A DNA stretch of 64,000 nucleotides from CAVSRC01 sp963781775. GTDB taxonomy: Bacteria; Pseudomonadota; Alphaproteobacteria; Rhizobiales; Kaistiaceae. The stretch lies in assembly GCA_963781775.1 (NCBI GenBank), contig CAWAHE010000026.1, positions 1-64,000 of the forward strand, in the 5' to 3' direction. Below the pieces are notes generated by a model that was given only the letters and a program-made list of their open reading frames with translations, ran no database searches and was not told the origin of the DNA. Shown piece by piece: positions 1 through 8,220 of the stretch (position 1 is the first letter of the stretch; every line of letters begins with the position of its first letter). Position numbers and translations under genes: made by a program.

Positions 1-410
1 ATCTTGCCGCCGTCTGGATGATCGGCTTCGAGGATACGCCGGAAAACTCCGGCGAGATCACCATTTGCGAGATATTCGGCAAGGCCGTCCGCCCCGGCGC
101 CGCGGTGCTCGGCCACGGCATCAAGCCGGTCAACGATCCGCGCCTCAGGGCAGGGGATTTCCACGAGGACGAGATGTCCTTCGATCCCGCCGGCTACCAC
201 ATCTACGCGGCGGAATGGACGCCCGCCGGCGTCGACTTCTTTCTCGACAACCGCCGCCTTCGTCATGTCGCGCAGTCGCCCGGCTATCCGATGCAATTCA
301 TGCTGAACGTGTACGAGCTGGAGGCGACACGCCGGAACGCTGCGTCGTTGCCGCGCTTCTCGTTCGATTATTTCCGCGCCTACCAGCCGGAAGGCGGCTA
401 CCAGGCATGA
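1..410 (+). CDS. Glycoside hydrolase family 16-like protein, C-terminal fragment (5' end outside window)
   Basis: The reading frame is open from the window edge (first full codon at base 3), so the N-terminus is missing. The visible part begins with a W-M-I-G-F-E-D stretch, then G-E-I-T-I-C-E, which sits where GH16 beta-glucanases carry their E-x-D-x-x-E catalytic motif. Here the central Asp position is Thr while the two Glu are kept. A later Y-A-A-E-W-T-P followed by V-D-F-F-L-D-N matches the typical GH16 strand that reads EWTP..V.F.vDg. The family cleaves beta-1,3/1,4-glucans or galactans, usually outside the cell; signal peptide and substrate cannot be judged from this fragment. The stop codon overlaps the next gene's ATG by three bases of the ATGA, suggesting co-translation. 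Confidence 0.72.
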   Translation, partial: LAAVWMIGFEDTPENSGEITICEIFGKAVRPGAAVLGHGIKPVNDPRLRAGDFHEDEMSFDPAGYHIYAAEWTPAGVDFFLDNRRLRHVAQSPGYPMQFMLNVYELEATRRNAASLPRFSFDYFRAYQPEGGYQA

Positions 411-1156
411 GCGCGCCGCCGCCCGGACCGCTGATCGGCGCCGGCAAGGAAGCCGAGATCTTCGCCTGGGGCGATCTTGTCGTGAAGCGCTACCGCTCGC
501 CCGACAAGAAAGGCTCGGCGTTTCGCGAGGCCGCGATCCTTGCCGCGGTCGAGGCGCTCGCCCTGCCGGTTCCGTCGGTGCGCGGCGTGCGTGAGACCGA
601 CGGTCGCTGGGAGATCGCGATGACCCGGGCCGAAGGGCCGTCCTTCGGCGAACTGGCCGAGCGCGAACGCCATCGCGTGCCGGAAATTCTTGCCGGCATG
701 GTCGCGCTCCACCGCCGCGTCCACGCCGCGCCGGGCGCCCAGTTCGTCAACCTCAAGCGAAAGCTTGCCGCCGGCATCGGCCGCGCCGACGCGATGCTCG
801 GCGCCGCACGCGCGCGCCGCCTCCTCGAAGGCCTCGCCGCGCGGCCGGACGGCGACCGCCTCTGCCACGGCGATTTCCATCCGCTCAACATCATGGGGAC
901 CATCGAGAACGCGGTGATCGTCGATTGGCTGGACGCCGCCTGCGGCGATCCGGCCGCCGATGTCTGCCGCACCTTCGTCCTCATGCAGCCGCATGCGCCG
1001 AACGAAGTCTCGGCCTATGTCGATGCCTATTGCGCCGCAGCCCGCATAAGCCGCGACGCGGTCATGGTCTGGCTGCCATTTGTCGCCGCGTCCCGCCTGT
1101 CGGAGGGCGTTGCCGAGGAGGCCGATGGCCTCATGGCGATGGCTGACGCGGTCTGA
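407..1156 (+). CDS. Aminoglycoside phosphotransferase (APH)-family kinase
   Basis: 249 aa, of the APH/choline-kinase fold. The Brenner-type catalytic motif H-G-D-F-H-P-L-N lies at about residues 154-161 (catalytic Asp 156, metal-binding Asn 161), and the following V-D-W-L-D at about 171-175 supplies the second metal-binding Asp. An N-terminal G-A-G-K-E-A-E-I-F glycine-rich loop and a V-V-K-R-Y lysine fit the ATP site. Such proteins phosphorylate small hydroxylated molecules; most chromosomal members have no proven substrate, and resistance should not be inferred. The ATG at 407 overlaps the stop of the upstream GH16 gene, so I prefer it over the much longer upstream open frame, which is antisense-like in composition. 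Confidence 0.8.
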   Translation: MSAPPPGPLIGAGKEAEIFAWGDLVVKRYRSPDKKGSAFREAAILAAVEALALPVPSVRGVRETDGRWEIAMTRAEGPSFGELAERERHRVPEILAGMVALHRRVHAAPGAQFVNLKRKLAAGIGRADAMLGAARARRLLEGLAARPDGDRLCHGDFHPLNIMGTIENAVIVDWLDAACGDPAADVCRTFVLMQPHAPNEVSAYVDAYCAAARISRDAVMVWLPFVAASRLSEGVAEEADGLMAMADAV

Positions 1157-1397
1157 CAGCAGGCGCCGACCGTGCGACGGGGAAACCAGCCTGCAACTAA
1201 TCGCTTGACGAGACGGGCCCGACTGGGGCCCGGTAATCCGGTGTGTGAAGAGGGGCGGGGCGTGTCTTCAGTTTGGCGATCCGGGCGGCGCGCGCGCGGG
1301 ATTTCCGTCAATTTCCGTCATTCAATTGCGATGCTGGCGAGCGACGCTTCAGGCGCCCGGCCGCTCGCAGGCGTGGCCCATATTCGGATCGAATGTC

Positions 1398-2243
1398 ATG
1401 ATTACCGTTCCTGAGTTGACCGCCGATGCGCTGGGCGAGTTCCTCTCCGATTACATGCAGCGCCGCTACGGCTCGTCGGAAACCCGGCTCAACCAGCTCG
1501 TTCCCTCGGTTGCCCGCATCGCGCTGGAAAGCATCGGCAACAGCGATTCGCTCTACCACAATGTCGAGCACACCATGCTGGTGACGATCGCCGGCCATGA
1601 GATTATGCGCGGCCGCGCGTTGCAGTCCGACATGCCGGAGAGCGACTACGCTCACGTCATCGTCGCCTGCCTGTTCCACGATATCGGCTATGTGCGCGGC
1701 ATCCTGCCGGGCGACGACGAGGACGGCTTCGTCATCGATGCCGCTGGCAACAAGGTCAAGCTGCCGCGCGGCTCGTCCGATGCGGCGCTGACGCCGTATC
1801 ATGTCGATCGCTCCAAGCTGTTCATCAAGCATCGCTTCGGTGGCGCAGAACTCCTCGATGCCGATCGCATCGCCCGCGCCGTCGAGGGCACGCGCTTCCC
1901 CGGCCACATGCCGAACGATGGCGAGGACGTCGACGAGGAGGCCGCGCTCCTGCGCGCGGCCGATCTCATCGGCCAACTCGGCGACCCGCACTACATCCGC
2001 AAGGCCAACGCGCTCTACTACGAGTTCGAGGAGGCCGGCCTCAACCGGCAGCTCGGCTACAAGAACCCGGCCGACCTCGTCGAGAAATATCCGCAGTTCT
2101 ACTGGAACCTGATCGCGCCGTTCATCCAGCCGGCCATCCAGCACCTGCACGTGACGTCGAGCGGCCGGCAGTGGATCGCCAATCTCTATTCGAATATCTT
2201 CCGCGCCGAGCGCGACATCGCGTTGAGCGGACCTCAGCAATAG
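1398..2243 (+). CDS. HD-domain metal-dependent phosphohydrolase
   Basis: 281 aa from the ATG at 1398. The HD superfamily signature is visible: H-N-V-E-H at residues 54-58, the C-L-F-H-D-I-G-Y core with His94-Asp95, and a later A-A-D-L-I-G-Q Asp. These four positions bind divalent metal in HD phosphohydrolases. A charged insertion (D-D-E-D-G) follows the HD pair. The family hydrolyses phosphomonoesters or phosphodiesters, including nucleotides; no accessory domain indicates the substrate here. The frame stays open upstream to 1245, but that part is low-complexity GC-rich sequence and I do not include it. The gene stands alone between the APH gene and the cyclase. Confidence 0.78.
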   Translation: MITVPELTADALGEFLSDYMQRRYGSSETRLNQLVPSVARIALESIGNSDSLYHNVEHTMLVTIAGHEIMRGRALQSDMPESDYAHVIVACLFHDIGYVRGILPGDDEDGFVIDAAGNKVKLPRGSSDAALTPYHVDRSKLFIKHRFGGAELLDADRIARAVEGTRFPGHMPNDGEDVDEEAALLRAADLIGQLGDPHYIRKANALYYEFEEAGLNRQLGYKNPADLVEKYPQFYWNLIAPFIQPAIQHLHVTSSGRQWIANLYSNIFRAERDIALSGPQQ

Positions 2244-2367
2244 CCGCGCCTGCCCGCGTGCCCCCGCGAAAGCGCGCCCTCGACCTGATCGGGGGCAGGG
2301 GTTCACGGCCGCGCGAAGCTTCGGGGTCGGCTCAGCGCCCCGCCAAATCGCGGTTAATGAAAATTGA

Positions 2368-2472
2368 TCAGAAGATAATCAGGACGATCACGCCGAGAAC
2401 GATGGCGAGTCCGAGCACGCCGCCCATGTCGGCCCAGTGATCTGTGTATCGCCGCTTGATGTTCATGACCAT
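2368..2472 (-). CDS. Possible small single-pass membrane protein (about 34 aa)
   Basis: A short minus-strand frame encodes a basic-aromatic N-terminus (M-N-I-K-R-R-Y-T-D-H-W) followed by one hydrophobic helix (G-V-L-G-L-A-I-V-L-G-V-I-V-L-I-I-F) that ends at the C-terminus. This is the architecture of a tail-type small membrane protein. Start could be 2472 or 2466. I see no clear ribosome-binding site, and it lies just upstream of the divergent cyclase gene. The call rests on the transmembrane pattern only. Confidence 0.35.
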   Translation of the reverse strand: MVMNIKRRYTDHWADMGGVLGLAIVLGVIVLIIF

Positions 2473-2572
2473 AGAACGCCCAGGCCCGCCGTTTGTTCCG
2501 GTCGTGCGCCGGTCGTTGGCGCCCCCCTTTGCCCGGCTGGCGCCGCCGGCCGCAAAGCAATAGGACTGCTCC

Positions 2573-4345
2573 ATGGCTGAGGCGCGCAATGTCCGCAGGC
2601 TCGCCGCGATCCTGGCGGCCGATGTCGTCGCCTATTCGCGCATGATGGCCGCCGACGAGTCCGGCACCCTGGCGGCGCTGAAGCGTCACCGCGAGGCCGT
2701 TTTCGACCCCGCCGTCGCCGAACATAACGGCCGCATCGTCAAGCTGATCGGCGATGGCACGCTGGTCGAATTCGCCAGCGTCGTCGATGCCGTCAACTGC
2801 GCCCTCGCGATCCAGCGCACGTTGGCGGCCGATGTCGCCACCGGGCCGAAGATCACGCTGCGCATCGGCGTCAATCTCGGCGATATCATCATCGACGGCG
2901 ACGATATTTACGGCGACGGCGTCAATGTCGCCGCCCGCCTGGAGCCGCTCGCCGAGCCGGGCGGCGTCTGCCTCGCCTCAATCGTCAACGAGAGCGTCGG
3001 CACCCGCATCGATGTCGCCTTCAGCGACGGCGGCGAGGTGCACGTCAAGAACATCGATCGCCCGATCCGCATCTGGAAGTGGCATCCCGGCGCGGCAACC
3101 GAACCGGCGCGTGCGCCGAAGGCGGATCCCGCGCCGGCGAAGGCGGATCGGATGGACAAGCCGTCGATCGCCGTGCTCCCCTTCACCAATATGTCGGGCG
3201 ACCAGGAGCAGGAATATTTCTCCGACGGCATCACCGAGGACATCATCACAGATCTGTCGAAGGTGGCCGGTCTTCTGGTGATCGCCCGCAATTCGAGCTT
3301 CGCCTACAAGGGCAGGAACGTCGATATCCGCACCGTCGGTCGCGAGCTTGGCGTCCGTTCGGTGCTGGAGGGCAGCATCCGCCGCGCGGGAAATCGCGTG
3401 CGCATCACCGCCCAGCTCATCGACGCCGCCGACGGCGGCCACCTGTGGGCGGAGCGTTACGACCGCGATCTCACGGATATCTTCGCGGTGCAGGACGAGG
3501 TCACGCTGCAGATCGTCAATGCGCTCAAGGTCACGCTCAGCCCGGCGGAGAAGGCGCGCGTTGCCGAGACCGGCACCAGTAACGTCGCGGCGCACGATGC
3601 CTTCCTGCACGGGCGCGAGCTGATTTTGGCGCCGACCAAGACCCGCGCCGCGTTCGAGCAGTCGATCGAAGACTTCAACAAGGCCATCGCGCTCGATCCC
3701 GGCTACGGCGCTGCCTATGCCGGGCTGGCGATGGCCCACAATGTCGACTTTCACAATCACTTCACTGCCGATGGAAACCGCGCGCTCGAGGTCGCCGCGG
3801 GCTTTGCCGATCAGGCCGTCAAGCTCGGACCCAACGATCCGTTCGTGCGCTTCGTTGCGGCGGTGGTCGCCACGTTTCGGGGCGATTTCGACCGCGTGGC
3901 GACGGAGGTCGACGCCGCGCTGGCGCTGAATCCGAACTCGGCCGTGGCCCATGGCACCCGCGGGATGGCCGACATCTACGCGGGCGATCCGCTGTCGGCG
4001 ATACCACGGCTCGAAAAGGCGACCCGCCTCGATCCCGCGTCCCTCGGGCACAATCTCCATCACCTCGGCACGGCTCATCTGACCGCCGGCAAATACGAGG
4101 CCGCCGCCGCCATTTTCAGGGAGCGGATCAGGCTGGTTCCCGGCACCGACATTTCGCGCGCTTTCCTCGCCTCGGCCCTTGGCCATCTCGGCCGCGCCGA
4201 CGAAGCGCGCGAGGTCTGGCGCGAGCTGAAGGAAATCAACCCGGCCTATTCATTCGACGAGCATGTCGCCCGTCTGCCGTTCCGCAATCCCGCCGATGTC
4301 GCCCGCATCAGGCAGGGCCTGATCGCGGCGGGGTTGGTGGCGTAG
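2573..4345 (+). CDS. Class III adenylate/guanylate cyclase with TolB-like and TPR domains
   Basis: 590 aa. Residues about 8-165 form a class III cyclase catalytic domain: metal-binding Asp17 (L-A-A-D-V-V-A-Y-S) and Asp61 (I-G-D-G), the purine-site Lys57, and transition-state Asn118/Arg122 in G-V-N-V-A-A-R-L. All expected active-site positions are kept, so it is probably active. Residues about 195-330 form a TolB-N/FlgO-like domain (I-A-V-L-P-F-T-N-M-S, F-S-D-G-I-T-E-D, G-V-R-S-V-L-E-G-S-I-R). The remainder, about 340-585, looks like TPR helices. No membrane segment is obvious. This three-part architecture is expanded in rhizobia and relatives. Product is likely cAMP; the trigger is unknown. 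Confidence 0.88.
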   Translation: MAEARNVRRLAAILAADVVAYSRMMAADESGTLAALKRHREAVFDPAVAEHNGRIVKLIGDGTLVEFASVVDAVNCALAIQRTLAADVATGPKITLRIGVNLGDIIIDGDDIYGDGVNVAARLEPLAEPGGVCLASIVNESVGTRIDVAFSDGGEVHVKNIDRPIRIWKWHPGAATEPARAPKADPAPAKADRMDKPSIAVLPFTNMSGDQEQEYFSDGITEDIITDLSKVAGLLVIARNSSFAYKGRNVDIRTVGRELGVRSVLEGSIRRAGNRVRITAQLIDAADGGHLWAERYDRDLTDIFAVQDEVTLQIVNALKVTLSPAEKARVAETGTSNVAAHDAFLHGRELILAPTKTRAAFEQSIEDFNKAIALDPGYGAAYAGLAMAHNVDFHNHFTADGNRALEVAAGFADQAVKLGPNDPFVRFVAAVVATFRGDFDRVATEVDAALALNPNSAVAHGTRGMADIYAGDPLSAIPRLEKATRLDPASLGHNLHHLGTAHLTAGKYEAAAAIFRERIRLVPGTDISRAFLASALGHLGRADEAREVWRELKEINPAYSFDEHVARLPFRNPADVARIRQGLIAAGLVA

Positions 4346-4469
4346 TGCGCGTCGGCTGGTGCGTTCCCCTCGCCGCGGGAGAAGTCCACGCACAATAGCG
4401 CACACCCTTTAGTGCGTGGGGTAGGGCGTACGGACCGTCGTGAGGCAGTGCCTTATCGCAGTTCAACAT

Positions 4470-4740
4470 CCCCTCACCCTTATCGCTAAGCTCACTTGCG
4501 CTCGCTAAGGCTCAAAGCCCTCTCCCATGGGAGAGGGGAATCTGCCGAAATCGCGTCAGCGATATCGGCAGGGGGTGCGAAGCGAATTTCGGGAGGGGGT
4601 ATGCCCCATCGGTCAGTGCCGCTGGCGGATCGCCGAGGCCGACGGGCCCATATCGAAGTGGTCGCGCGCGATGCCGTGCCGCTCACCCCCTCCCGAAATC
4701 GCTGACGCGCTTTCGACCTCCCCTCAAGGGTGAGGTTCAG
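4470..4740. repeat. Intergenic palindromic repeat element(s)
   Basis: This non-coding stretch contains nested inverted repeats typical of dispersed intergenic elements in Rhizobiales: C-C-C-T-C-T-C-C-C-A-T-G-G-G-A-G-A-G-G-G is an exact 20-base palindrome near 4520-4540. The string CCCTCACCCTT near 4472 is answered by AAGGGTGAGG near 4725. CGAAATCGC..GCGATATCGG and TTTCGGGAGGGGGT / ACCCCCTCCCGAAAT form a second pair about 110 bases apart. The whole block can fold as one long cruciform-like hairpin. No protein-coding signature was recognised. Confidence 0.7.
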
Positions 4741-5319
4741 CGCCAGCCAGACCTGAAGCCCGCCCCGCGTCGCAAATCCCTCCCCTCGAACCTCAGCGGC
4801 ACGGCCCGCCCCATTCTCTCATGTCCTCGCCAACCGGGGATAAGATAAATCCGAAAATTACTTATCCCCGCCCCCATGAGCCCATGAGATGATTGCTCGC
4901 ATCCTCGCTCATGAGGGGCGTCTCCGGAGGCGTCTTGAGATGGAGCGAACTCTTTTGAGTGGCCGATATCGGAAACATCCGGCATCGGCAGGTGCGGCGC
5001 CTGCGGCATCGGGATTTCGCAACCCGGTGCCCCGGGACGCCTCCGCGTAAGCTCGTCCGCCGGCACTACGACCGGCTGTGGCCATAGCCCACCTTAAGCC
5101 GGGCGGGTTCAAAACCTCGCTTTCCAAGGCGAGGGGCCAGGCAGCGATCCGGTGATGAGCCGGCAGCGCACCGTTCGCCCGGTGGAGCGCGAGTAGCGGA
5201 GGTGCAAAGTCGTCGCGGCGGGCGCTCGTGAGAGCGCCACCACACGGACTACCCGACGCGGCACTCTTCGAGCGCCCGCCACCCCTCATGTCGAAGGACA
5301 TGGGGACAGGAAAGGAAAA
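4741..5319. other. Gene-free intergenic stretch
   Basis: No frame here shows a recognisable domain, a ribosome-binding site or codon use like the neighbouring genes. The sequence contains scattered short inverted repeats and phrases such as GACATGGGGACAGG. It could include degraded coding material, but I cannot support any gene. Confidence 0.5.
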
Positions 5320-5450
5320 TGCATGACCCGGAGCAGACCGCTCGCGGGAACGCGAGGCTGTGCCTACCCGCTCGTCCCTGCGCAAGCAGGGACCCAGGGG
5401 CGACATCACGGGCGCTGGCGACCAGCCGCTCATGAATTCCTGCGGCGCTG
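5320..5450. repeat. Extragenic repeat with CGTCCCTGCGCAAGCAGGGAC hairpin
   Basis: The segment CGTCCCTGCGCAAGCAGGGA is an inverted repeat (GTCCCTGC..GCAGGGAC) of the kind that, translated, reads P-L-V-P-A-Q-A-G-T-Q. That string recurs in countless spurious proteins from proteobacterial intergenic repeats. It lies in a gene-free stretch, supporting a dispersed repeat rather than a gene. Confidence 0.6.
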
Positions 5451-5613
5451 GCAAAATATTTTTGAAAACCAGATTAGTATCAGCGGTATAAAAGATCGGA
5501 GAAATATTGAAGTCCCAGAAATATGAACAATGATCTTGTAATAATAAATATCGGACTTACATATTACCTACGGGCGTAAATTCGTTGCGTCCATATATTG
5601 AAGGGCCGTTCCC
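5450..5613. other. AT-rich intergenic block
   Basis: Bases 5450-5613 are markedly richer in A and T than anything else in the window, with runs such as AAAATATTTTTG, GGTATAAAAG and AATAATAAATATC. In a high-GC chromosome this suggests a promoter or silencer-binding region, or foreign sequence. A tiny frame from 5614 and the DUF1488 gene at 5755 lie downstream, so it may drive them. Confidence 0.45.
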
Positions 5614-5691
5614 ATGGCCAATACCGTCTTCCCGGTCGCTCGGGCAGGCGGGGCCGGGCAGAAGAAGGCCGAAGCGCCGGACAAGGCGTAG
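5614..5691 (+). CDS. Possible 25-residue peptide
   Basis: A short ATG frame (M-A-N-T-V-F-P-V-A-R-A-G-G-A...K-A) begins 8 bases after GAAGGG, which could serve as a ribosome-binding site. It lies directly downstream of the AT-rich block and 63 bases before the DUF1488 gene. It has no recognisable domain. It is listed because position and spacing are gene-like, but chance is a fair explanation. Confidence 0.22.
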   Translation: MANTVFPVARAGGAGQKKAEAPDKA

Positions 5692-5754
5692 CAGCATTTC
5701 AGGTTGGGTGAGCCTCGCGTTCGGGCTCCCCGTTTATTCGGCAGGAGGTCGAAC

Positions 5755-6039
5755 ATGAGCCTCAACTTCCCAAATCTCAGCCGCAGCTACGATCCCGACC
5801 GACACCGCATCCGCTTCTGGGGTCATGACAGCGCGATGGAGGTGCCGTTCTTCCTGGAGGAGAACGCAATCTTCGTCCTCTACCCCAAGACAACGAACAC
5901 CGAGGCCGGAATCCTGGCCGCATTCGACGCTGCCCGCGAGCGCATCTTCGCGGTTGCCGCCAGGGTCTACACGCCCGGACGGCACCACAATTTCTACAAC
6001 CTCACCGGCGACCAGTTTTCAGAAGCGACGTCCGCGTGA
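5755..6039 (+). CDS. DUF1488 family protein
   Basis: 94 aa. A strong AGGAGG at about 5742 precedes the ATG. The sequence M-S-L-N-F-P-N-L-S-R-S-Y-D opens as DUF1488 proteins do, and F-W-G-H-D-S-A-M-E-V-P-F-F matches their second conserved block. Function is unknown for the family; members are small cytoplasmic proteins common in alphaproteobacteria. The stop overlaps the GTG start of the next gene, so the two are co-translated. Confidence 0.8.
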   Translation: MSLNFPNLSRSYDPDRHRIRFWGHDSAMEVPFFLEENAIFVLYPKTTNTEAGILAAFDAARERIFAVAARVYTPGRHHNFYNLTGDQFSEATSA

Positions 6040-6308
6040 CGATCCGCACCACCGTCAGGACCGTGCGCTTCGCGCAGCCCTTCCGCCTCGGCGGGATCGA
6101 GGATGTGCAGCCGCCCGGCGACTATGAGGTGGCGACAGACGAGGAACAGGTCGAGAGCATGACGCTCGTGGCATGGCATCGTATCGCCACCACGATCCTG
6201 CTCTCCCACAACGGCACCACGCAAAGCTACGCAATCGATCCCGTCGACCTCGAGGCGACCTTGATGCGCGACGCGGGTTTGAAACTGGTCTCCGCCGCGG
6301 CGGCTTGA
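6036..6308 (+). CDS. Hypothetical protein, partner of the DUF1488 gene
   Basis: 90 aa starting at a GTG that overlaps the upstream stop (GTGA). It is a soluble-looking protein with the phrase V-R-F-A-Q-P-F-R-L-G-G-I-E and P-P-G-D-Y-E-V-A-T-D-E-E, which looks like a small beta-rich domain. I do not recognise a family with a known function. Its tight coupling to the DUF1488 gene suggests the pair work together or are stress-induced together. Confidence 0.72.
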   Translation: MTIRTTVRTVRFAQPFRLGGIEDVQPPGDYEVATDEEQVESMTLVAWHRIATTILLSHNGTTQSYAIDPVDLEATLMRDAGLKLVSAAAA

Positions 6309-6399
6309 AACGGCGCGGCCGACCACTTCGCTTTTGCGCGTCGTCGCGCTCCGGCGGCAATGACTGGCGAGCACGCCTCGCCGACGAAGGGAGGACGAC

Positions 6400-6750
6400 A
6401 TGAATACTCCAAAGGAACTTAAGCCGGCAGCCTGGGGTGCCGTGGGCGGGGCAATTGCCCTGGCAATAATCGGCTTTACGTGGGGCGGCTGGGTCACGGG
6501 TGGTAGTTCCGCCCAGGCGGCCAAACAAGACGCCGAGACGGCAGTGATTGCGGCGCTCGCCCCGATCTGTGCGTTGCAATTCCGCAATCAGCTGGATGCC
6601 GAGAGCAAGCTGGTGGAACTCAAGGCGCTGCGAACCTACGAGCAGTCCAGTTTCGTCGAAAAAGGTGGCTGGGCGACCATGCCAGGCAGCCAGGACCCGG
6701 TTAAAGGGGTCGCCGGCTCGTGCGCCACTCTTCTGACCACCAGCGCCTGA
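6400..6750 (+). CDS. Hypothetical membrane-anchored protein
   Basis: 116 aa, preceded by GGGAGGAC as ribosome-binding site. Residues about 11-32 (W-G-A-V-G-G-A-I-A-L-A-I-I-G-F-T-W-G-G-W) form a single transmembrane helix near the N-terminus, leaving about 80 residues outside the membrane. Two cysteines are present in that part (in A-P-I-C-A-L-Q and G-S-C-A-T). No named domain was recognised; similar short anchored proteins are widespread in Rhizobiales. It may belong to the same transcription unit as the DUF1488 pair. Confidence 0.72.
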   Translation: MNTPKELKPAAWGAVGGAIALAIIGFTWGGWVTGGSSAQAAKQDAETAVIAALAPICALQFRNQLDAESKLVELKALRTYEQSSFVEKGGWATMPGSQDPVKGVAGSCATLLTTSA

Positions 6751-6954
6751 GCGGCGCTGTCGGGCTCCCGAAGTCCCGGGCAACCGGCATTTCTTGACCA
6801 ACGACAGGAGCCGGCGGTTTTCGTCGGCTCCGGTTCAACGCCGCGCAGGCGCCATTTGCTTGCTAGGTCGCTGATGCCCGCGGCAAACGGGCAATAGCCA
6901 AAGGCTCAGCCCCAGAAGCCGCGCGATATAGCAAATAGGGACGTTGACGCTGCC

Positions 6955-7158
6955 CTAGGCCGGCGCGTCGGACGTCTGTTTGGTCGTTTCCGCCAGTTCG
7001 TTGATGCGCGTACCGGTTTCCCGTTGCGCGCTCGCGATCAGGAACGCGACGAACGTCTCGTCCACCGAACGCGCCAGCCCCTGGATTCGGCTCAGCTCTG
7101 TGAGGGTCGTCTTGAGGGCCCTGATCTTTTCTTCCGACTCAACGCTTACGCCACGCAT
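6955..7158 (-). CDS. Small hypothetical protein
   Basis: About 67 aa from an ATG at 7158. The protein is predominantly helical (S-E-E-K-I-R-A-L-K-T-T-L-T-E-L-S-R-I-Q-G-L-A-R) and acidic at its end. The frame stays open further upstream but loses protein-like character there. No family was recognised. It is the only candidate between the membrane protein at 6750 and nudC. Confidence 0.5.
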   Translation of the reverse strand: MRGVSVESEEKIRALKTTLTELSRIQGLARSVDETFVAFLIASAQRETGTRINELAETTKQTSDAPA

Positions 7159-7259
7159 GGGTCCAGACTCCGAAAACACGCCTCCCCGGACCGGCGTCGA
7201 GTATGGACCGGCCGCAAGCCGTTGTGAACCCCCGTGTATTGGCGTTCGGCGGCCGGGCC

Positions 7260-8200
7260 TCAGGCGTAGGCCCACGCCCGGATGATGTGACTGGCGATCG
7301 CCATCTTGGTCGGCGTGGTGATGCCTTCCGGGTGGGTGCCGGCGAGCATCTGCTTGATCTCGTCGCGGGTGAACCAGCGGCAGTCCTCCAACTCGGTCTC
7401 GTCGCGCGTGATCGCCGTGGAGATCGCCTCGCCATGGCAACCGATCATCAGCGAGGCCGGGAACGGCCACGGCTGGCTGGCGAAATAGCGCACCCGGCCG
7501 AGGCGGATGCCGGATTCCTCGAAAGTCTCGCGGCGAACCGCGTCCTCGATCGTCTCGCCCGGTTCGACAAAGCCGGCGAGGCACGAGAACACGCTGGTCT
7601 GGAAGCGGTGCGAGCGGCCGAGCAGCGCCCGCGGCCGCCATCGCTCTCGTCGATGGCAAGCATGATCACGACCGGGTCGGTGCGCGGGAAATGCTGCGAC
7701 CCGCACACCGGACAGTCGCGCCGGTAGCCGCCGATGGTGATGGCGGTCGCCGCCCCGCACACCGAGCAGAAGCCGTGGCGGTTGTGCCAGTTGAGGAGAC
7801 TGCGCGCCTGCGCCAGCGCGCCCAGATGCGCCGGCGACAGCCGCTCTTCCATCGCCAGTGCGCGCAGCCCGACGGCCGCCATCCGCGTTTCGTCGAGCGG
7901 CGTGGTTTCGGGCAATTGCGCGGCCAGACGCGGCGCTTCCGCCTCCCAGCCGAGCAGCACCATCTTGTCCGGATCGGCGCCGAGCGTCGTCGCCTCGGCG
8001 ACCGTGAACAGCGGGTCGTTGCCGGCCTTCACCAATGCCGGGTCGCCGGCGAACAGATAGACCCGCGCCGCTTTGTCGCCGAGCGCGGTTGCGACAGAAT
8101 CCGTGCCGCGGTTCTCGCTCCGCCGGTCGATGCGGTTGCCGGCGTAGCCGGTCAGGCTGCTCGGCTCAACTTCGGGGAGGCCGTCGAAGAAACTGCTCAT
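7260..8200 (-). pseudogene. nudC: NudC-type NAD+ diphosphatase (Nudix), broken by a -1 frameshift near 7640
   Basis: Two overlapping minus-strand frames together make a full NudC. The first (from ATG 8200) carries the N-terminal domain and zinc ribbon F-C-S-V-C-G...C-P-V-C-G, then F-P-R-T-D-P-V-V-I-M-L. The second frame continues with A-L-L-G-R-S, the Nudix box G-F-V-E-P-G-E..R-R-E-T-F-E-E-S-G-I and the NudC-specific S-Q-P-W-P-F-P-x-S motif, ending at 7260. The switch falls in GC-rich sequence around 7620-7650 and needs a one-base deletion. NudC hydrolyses NADH/NAD+ and removes NAD caps from RNA. All catalytic residues survive, so either this is a recent inactivation or a sequencing error. 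It lies 20 bases behind the HIT gene. Confidence 0.85.
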
Positions 8201-8220
8201 CGGGATTTGGCGAGGGTCCG

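Noticed and set aside
1..410. Aminoglycoside resistance next to a GH16 gene as a resistance island
   Set aside because: APH-fold kinases are mostly metabolic; no mobile element, integron or second resistance gene is present.
6810..6836. Possible hairpin GGAGCCG/CGGCTCC as a terminator for the 6400-6750 gene
   Set aside because: Seven-pair stem with an 11-base loop and no T run; not convincing enough to call.
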